Source of the DNA: an uncultured Rickettsiaceae bacterium
GTDB lineage: Bacteria; Pseudomonadota; Alphaproteobacteria; Rickettsiales; Rickettsiaceae
Direction of reading: 5' to 3'
DNA: 11,187 nucleotides
NCBI GenBank assembly: GCA_905479885.1
Contig: CAJQOE010000096.1
Coordinates: 1-11,187, forward strand
In this document: one piece after another, positions 7,732-11,187 of the stretch
Layout: every line of letters begins with the position of its first letter
Numbering within the stretch: the stretch's first letter is position 1
Notes under the pieces: model-generated
Database searches by the model: none
What the model saw: only the letters and a program-made list of their open reading frames with translations
Told to the model about the DNA's origin: nothing
Translations under genes and position numbers: made by a program

Positions 7732-8064
7732 ATGAGCAACAACTATGTTGATTATATTTTAGATTTATTATCTCCCTTCGGCTCAATAACTTCAAGGGCT
7801 ATGTTTGGCGGACACGGCATATATAAGGATAAAATTATTGTCGGAATCATTGCAGATGATGAGCTCTACTTCAAAGTAGATGCAACGAACAAAGGACAAT
7901 ATGCAGCTTTAAACTCCACTCCTTTTGCATATACAGCAAAAGATAAAAAAATTAATTTATCTTACTGGAAAGTACCCATTGAAATCATGGAAGATGAAGA
8001 ACAACTATCGATATGGCTTGAACAATCATTTTTTATCTCTATAAATAAAATCAAACAGAAATAA
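7732..8064 (+). CDS. TfoX N-terminal-domain protein
   Basis: This is a 110-residue soluble protein corresponding to the N-terminal domain of TfoX/Sxy, a family first known from competence regulators. Signature segments are YILDLLSPFG followed by SRAMFGGHGIYKD (21-33), then DELYFKVD (43-50) and FAYTAKDKKINLSYWKVP (64-81). The C-terminal TfoX domain found in true competence regulators is absent. Many bacteria carry such stand-alone N-domain proteins with no established function, so a competence role should not be assumed. It lies nine bases after the PAP2-like gene with no promoter between them. No clear ribosome binding site precedes the ATG. After the stop a short GCAACC/GGTTGT hairpin occurs. 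Confidence 0.85.
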   Translation: MSNNYVDYILDLLSPFGSITSRAMFGGHGIYKDKIIVGIIADDELYFKVDATNKGQYAALNSTPFAYTAKDKKINLSYWKVPIEIMEDEEQLSIWLEQSFFISINKIKQK

Positions 8065-8066
8065 TC

Positions 8067-8101
8067 GCAACCCCTGGTTGTAAAAATATTGTGTTGCAAC
8101 C
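8067..8101 (+). other. Overlapping inverted repeats before the symporter-kinase gene
   Basis: CAACC (8068-8072), GGTTG (8076-8080) and CAACC (8097-8101) lie in a row. The middle copy can pair with either flank, giving a 3-base-loop hairpin or a 16-base-loop hairpin but not both. It could be a weak terminator for the TfoX-like gene or an operator for the next gene. The stems are only 5-6 bp and no clean T-tract follows. Confidence 0.3.
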
Positions 8102-8105
8102 ATAA

Positions 8106-8111
8106 TATAAT
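8106..8111 (+). promoter_or_regulatory. Possible -10 box for the symporter-kinase gene
   Basis: A perfect TATAAT lies about 50 bases before the ATG at 8162, without a -35 at proper spacing. A second possibility is TTGCAA (8094-8099) with TATTAA (8117-8122), 17 bases apart. Either would place the inverted repeats at the promoter. Confidence 0.3.
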
Positions 8112-8161
8112 TGTTTTATTAATATATAAGGTAGTGTGTTAAACATCGTAATGAGTTATTT

Positions 8162-10996
8162 ATGACTTTTGATCTAGATCTAACAATTTTTATTGTATTC
8201 ATAACTGCAACTTTAGCTATTGGGCTATTTTATGGTCGTGGCATAACCACCCTTAGCGACTACGCATTGGGTGGAAGAAATTTTTCTACAGCAACGTTAG
8301 CTACAACCTTAGTTGCTACTTGGATTAGTGGTAGCGCTTTTTTAACCGATGTTTCAGAAGCATATACTGGCGGTCTATTTTACATGGTGCCTGGCATGTT
8401 AGGAGATATTTTTAGCTGGATTATTATATGTTATTTCCTTGCTCCACGCATGGGTGAATTTTTAGGATCTTTATCTATAGCAGACGCTCTAGGGAATCTT
8501 TATGGCAATAAAGTACGCTTTATTACAGCAATCTCCGGGACTTTTAATTGTATCGGAAAAATTGCTGCTCAATTTAAAGTATCCTCTACTATCCTTCAAT
8601 TATTTTTTGGTTTATCTAGTTTTTATGCAACTTTAATAAGTAGCATTATAATTGTTGCCTATTCAGCTTTTGGCGGTATTAGGGCGGTAACATTTACTGA
8701 TATTATTCAATTTGCTACATTTGGTGCGGTAATACCAATTATTGCACTAATAATCTGGGGTAGTTTTGATAATCCCCAAGTAGTTTTTTATACTATATCA
8801 GAAAATCCTTTATTTGATTACACACAACTTGTTAATCCACAACATCCTGAATTCTGGGGAGTAGTTACTCTGGCTTTATATTTTATTATTCCATCATTCA
8901 ATCCAGCTATATTTCAGCGCGTTTCAATGGCCAAAAACACGGCTCAAATTTCGGATTCCTTTTTCTTTGCTACAATGGCACGTTTAGTAATTTCATTATT
9001 ATTTTTCTGGGTCGCTATTTTATTATTAGCTAAAGACCCTAATTTAGAGCCTACTCAATTATTTGCATACATACTAGATAAATACGTATATATAGGCTTT
9101 AAAGGTTTTGTAGCAGCTGGCGTTATGGCTATGGTAATGTCTACCGCTGATTCTTATATTAACGCAGCCACTATTACTTTATCTTACGACATACGCAAAT
9201 CCTTTGATATTGATTATTGGTCAGATCGTAAAAGTCTAATTTTTTCTTACATATGCGCTATTTTCATTGGAATTATAGCTTTTTTGTTAGCGTTTTATAT
9301 GCGTGGGTTGCTACATTTATTCTTACTAGTAAGCAGCTTTTACCTGCCCGTTGTAACTGTGCCATTCTTACTGGCAATTTTTGGTTTCAAGACCTCTTCT
9401 AAAGCGGTGTTAGCTGGTATTGTCTCTGGACTAACCACAGTGTTAATCTGGCGAATATATATAATGGATGCAATTGGCATCGATAGCGTTATACCAGGCA
9501 TGATAGGAAACATTGTAATTTTATTTGGCGTACATTATTTATTCAAACAACCAGGTGGTTGGGTTGGAATCAAAGATTATACAGATTTATATAATCTAAG
9601 GGAAGAAAGGAAAGAACGCCTGTTAAAATTCATACATTGCATCAAACAATTTAATTTATTCACCTTCTGCAATAGTAACGCGCCAAAGCAAGAATCAACA
9701 TACGTATTTTTTGGAATATTCTCTATAGTTTTTGTATTTTCTACTATGTACTCAATGCCTCATGCATTACGTTCTCAGTACGCACCTTTAATGGAAGTTA
9801 TCTATCATTCAGTATTAATAATATCCAGTATGTTTTTAACTTACCCAATCTGGCCACCCACTTTCCGTCATAAAAACTTTATGTCAATTTTCTGGCTTGC
9901 TAGTTTATTTTATACATTAATATTTGTTGGCAGCTTACAAATAATTATTAGTAATTTTGGTCAGTTTCAATTAATGATATTCTTACTTAGTATAGTGATC
10001 TTAGCAATATTAGTGCGCTGGCAAATAGCATTATTTTTTATATTATCTGGAACCTTTCTAAGTATGCAATTCTTTAAATGGTATGTTGGCATAGATAGTA
10101 TATCTGCCAATTTAGGCAGCATACAATTCAAAATAATATATGTTTTACTGCTAATTAGTAGTATTCTTGTCGCTTTCCTAAAGCCAAAACAAGACTACTT
10201 AGAAAAAACTGAAGAAAAAATCGATAATTTAGATCACGAAGTAACACATTTATATAAAAAGATAACCTATTATAGCGAGCGTGTTATTGACCAACAAAAA
10301 GAGATAGAACAACTCGGAGAGACAGCGCAGAAAATTCTAAATAATGTTAATCATGAATTGCGCCTACCGGTTGGTAATGTAATAAACTTTGCAAGTCTTC
10401 TAAACGAAGGGCTTGAAAAATACACAAAACCACAATTAAAAAAATTGACTGATGAAGTTTACAAAAACTCTAACAGACTTTCTAGCATGATACTTAACAT
10501 GCTAGATCTGGCTACTCTAAATTCAAATAAACTTCAGCTAGAGAAAAAACTGGTAAACATAAGTGAACTAGTAGAAAACCGTGTGCAAAATTGTCGTTTA
10601 GTTTACCTAGAAAATAAAAAAATAGATTTTGATATGTCTATACAACAGAATATATTAATTAATATAGATCCAAACTATATACGACAAGTCGTGGATAATT
10701 TAGTAATAAACGCTATTATGTTTAGCAAGAAAGGGGTTATTAAAATTATTGTAAATCGCGTAGATGATATCATACAGTTTATAATTACAGATCAAGGACA
10801 AGGTATTGCAAAAGAAGAACTAGATGATATCTTCACGCCATTTAAAATGAGTGCAAAAACTGAGTCAAAAGCAAAAGGACGCGGTGTAGGACTAGCTTTA
10901 TGCAAATCTGCAGTTGAGGCACATAATGGTACTGTACAAGTATACAGTGATAAAACTGGCACTAGTTTTATCGTACAATTACCGCTGAATAACTAA
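8162..10996 (+). CDS. Sodium:solute symporter / six-TM / sensor histidine kinase fusion
   Basis: This single intact 944-residue protein has three parts. Residues 1-465 form a full sodium:solute symporter (SSS/SLC5, PutP-like) of about 13 helices, with WISGSAFLTDV (54-64) and the sodium-site MSTADSYI (326-333; Ser327 and Thr328 align with PutP Ser340/Thr341). Residues 512-675 hold six more hydrophobic segments, including YPIWPPTF. A coiled coil (676-720) leads to the kinase: phospho-acceptor His731 in NHELRLPVGN, N-box NLVINA (846-851), G1 box DQGQG (877-881), F-box FTPF (891-894) and G2 box GRGVGLAL (906-913). There is no PAS or receiver domain, so it must act on a separate regulator, and none is in the window. 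Similar SLC5-kinase fusions such as CbrA sense or control nutrient use. The substrate is unknown. The ribosome binding site is weak. Confidence 0.95.
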   Translation: MTFDLDLTIFIVFITATLAIGLFYGRGITTLSDYALGGRNFSTATLATTLVATWISGSAFLTDVSEAYTGGLFYMVPGMLGDIFSWIIICYFLAPRMGEFLGSLSIADALGNLYGNKVRFITAISGTFNCIGKIAAQFKVSSTILQLFFGLSSFYATLISSIIIVAYSAFGGIRAVTFTDIIQFATFGAVIPIIALIIWGSFDNPQVVFYTISENPLFDYTQLVNPQHPEFWGVVTLALYFIIPSFNPAIFQRVSMAKNTAQISDSFFFATMARLVISLLFFWVAILLLAKDPNLEPTQLFAYILDKYVYIGFKGFVAAGVMAMVMSTADSYINAATITLSYDIRKSFDIDYWSDRKSLIFSYICAIFIGIIAFLLAFYMRGLLHLFLLVSSFYLPVVTVPFLLAIFGFKTSSKAVLAGIVSGLTTVLIWRIYIMDAIGIDSVIPGMIGNIVILFGVHYLFKQPGGWVGIKDYTDLYNLREERKERLLKFIHCIKQFNLFTFCNSNAPKQESTYVFFGIFSIVFVFSTMYSMPHALRSQYAPLMEVIYHSVLIISSMFLTYPIWPPTFRHKNFMSIFWLASLFYTLIFVGSLQIIISNFGQFQLMIFLLSIVILAILVRWQIALFFILSGTFLSMQFFKWYVGIDSISANLGSIQFKIIYVLLLISSILVAFLKPKQDYLEKTEEKIDNLDHEVTHLYKKITYYSERVIDQQKEIEQLGETAQKILNNVNHELRLPVGNVINFASLLNEGLEKYTKPQLKKLTDEVYKNSNRLSSMILNMLDLATLNSNKLQLEKKLVNISELVENRVQNCRLVYLENKKIDFDMSIQQNILINIDPNYIRQVVDNLVINAIMFSKKGVIKIIVNRVDDIIQFIITDQGQGIAKEELDDIFTPFKMSAKTESKAKGRGVGLALCKSAVEAHNGTVQVYSDKTGTSFIVQLPLNN

Positions 10997-11065
10997 AATA
11001 TACCTGCTATGTATAAGGATAATATTACTTGTATAAATCAACTAATGTGTAAAACTCTACACTTG

Positions 11066-11110
11066 ATCTGACAGAGTGCTACTTATCATACAGCATAATT
11101 ACTGTCAGAT
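11066..11110. repeat. Perfect 9-bp inverted repeat, 27-base loop
   Basis: ATCTGACAG (11066-11074) and CTGTCAGAT (11102-11110) are exact complements. Inside, ACTTATC (11081-11087) can alternatively pair with GATAAGT (11108-11114). ACTTGA (11061-11066) and TCAAGT (11142-11147) could close the whole region. It lies 70 bases after the kinase stop. No T-tract follows, so it is not a standard terminator. Confidence 0.6.
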
Positions 11111-11187
11111 AAGTTCTGAGTATCATGTGTCTGACACTCATTCAAGTAGCTAGGAATATTCTTGTCCAAAGCAATATGTTTCGAATC
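11086..11187 (-). CDS. Possible 3' end of a minus-strand gene entering from the right edge
   Basis: From the right edge one minus-strand frame is open for 33 codons to a TGA at 11088-11086, while the other two minus frames stop earlier. The predicted tail is hydrophilic (contains DKNIPSYLNEC and ends DSNYAV) and reads like a protein C-terminus. In AT-rich DNA a run of this length can arise by chance, and the plus strand also has an open frame from an ATG at 11124. I recognise no family. If real, it would be convergent with the kinase gene and its end would overlap the inverted repeat. Confidence 0.25.
   Translation of the reverse strand, partial: DSKHIALDKNIPSYLNECQTHDTQNLSDSNYAV
11127..11137. 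repeat. 11-base palindrome within a TGAGT/ACTCA inverted repeat
   Basis: GTGTC-T-GACAC is a perfect odd palindrome and carries a third copy of the TCTGACA heptamer found in the larger inverted repeat. TGAGT (11117-11121) and ACTCA (11136-11140) flank it. This could be a dimeric protein-binding site or part of a mobile-element end; no function can be assigned. Confidence 0.4.

Noticed and set aside
8151..8165. Four-codon upstream reading frame whose TGA overlaps the kinase ATG
   Set aside because: It could suggest translational coupling, but it has no ribosome binding site and such tiny frames are common by chance in AT-rich DNA.
11178..11187. TTTCGAATC at the right edge resembling a tRNA T-loop
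   Set aside because: The base that should pair with the closing C is T instead of G, and no D-arm or anticodon arm can be folded upstream.
1..11187. CRISPR arrays, restriction-modification, toxin-antitoxin genes or insertion sequence transposases
   Set aside because: No regularly spaced repeats, no small gene pair with toxin-antitoxin character and no transposase motifs were seen in any frame.

Overview
The window is AT-rich and gene-dense, with short intergenic gaps. It looks like the chromosome of a host-associated alphaproteobacterium, most likely of the order Rickettsiales (Rickettsia, Megaira or Orientia-like). This is an inference from three things: a Tim44-like protein of the alphaproteobacterial type, an organophosphate:phosphate antiporter of the kind used by intracellular bacteria, and a sodium-symporter/histidine-kinase fusion in a low-GC background. 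No rRNA or tRNA is present to settle the taxonomy.

Region 1 (1-2606, minus strand) is a compact phage or gene-transfer-agent packaging operon. It reads portal protein, then a small helical protein (candidate small terminase), then the large terminase, which runs off the left edge. The junctions are a 1-nt gap and an ATGA overlap. The portal and the visible part of the terminase are uninterrupted, and the terminase ATPase and nuclease motifs are present.

Region 2 (2607-5483, plus strand) is a housekeeping operon: timA (Tim44-like membrane protein), yidD (membrane-insertion factor) and uvrC (nucleotide excision repair). A promoter upstream fixes the timA start at 2751. The 144-base gap between portal and timA is a divergent control region.

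Region 3 (5465-8064) has an OPA-family transporter on the minus strand, tail-to-tail with and overlapping uvrC by 19 bases. Divergently from it runs a plus-strand pair: a PAP2-like membrane protein and a stand-alone TfoX N-terminal-domain protein. The divergent spacer (6797-6945) holds one plausible promoter for each direction.

Region 4 (8065-11187) is dominated by one 944-residue protein. It fuses a complete sodium:solute symporter, a second six-helix membrane block and a cytoplasmic histidine kinase without a receiver domain. It follows a 97-base spacer with overlapping inverted repeats. After it lie about 190 bases with several inverted repeats, three copies of a TCTGACA heptamer, and perhaps the end of a minus-strand gene entering from the right.

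The most interesting items are the symporter/six-helix/kinase sensor with its altered H-box, and the phage-type portal/terminase operon with inverted gene order. No complete new defence or mobile system can be demonstrated. No spacer between the confidently called genes exceeds about 200 bases.
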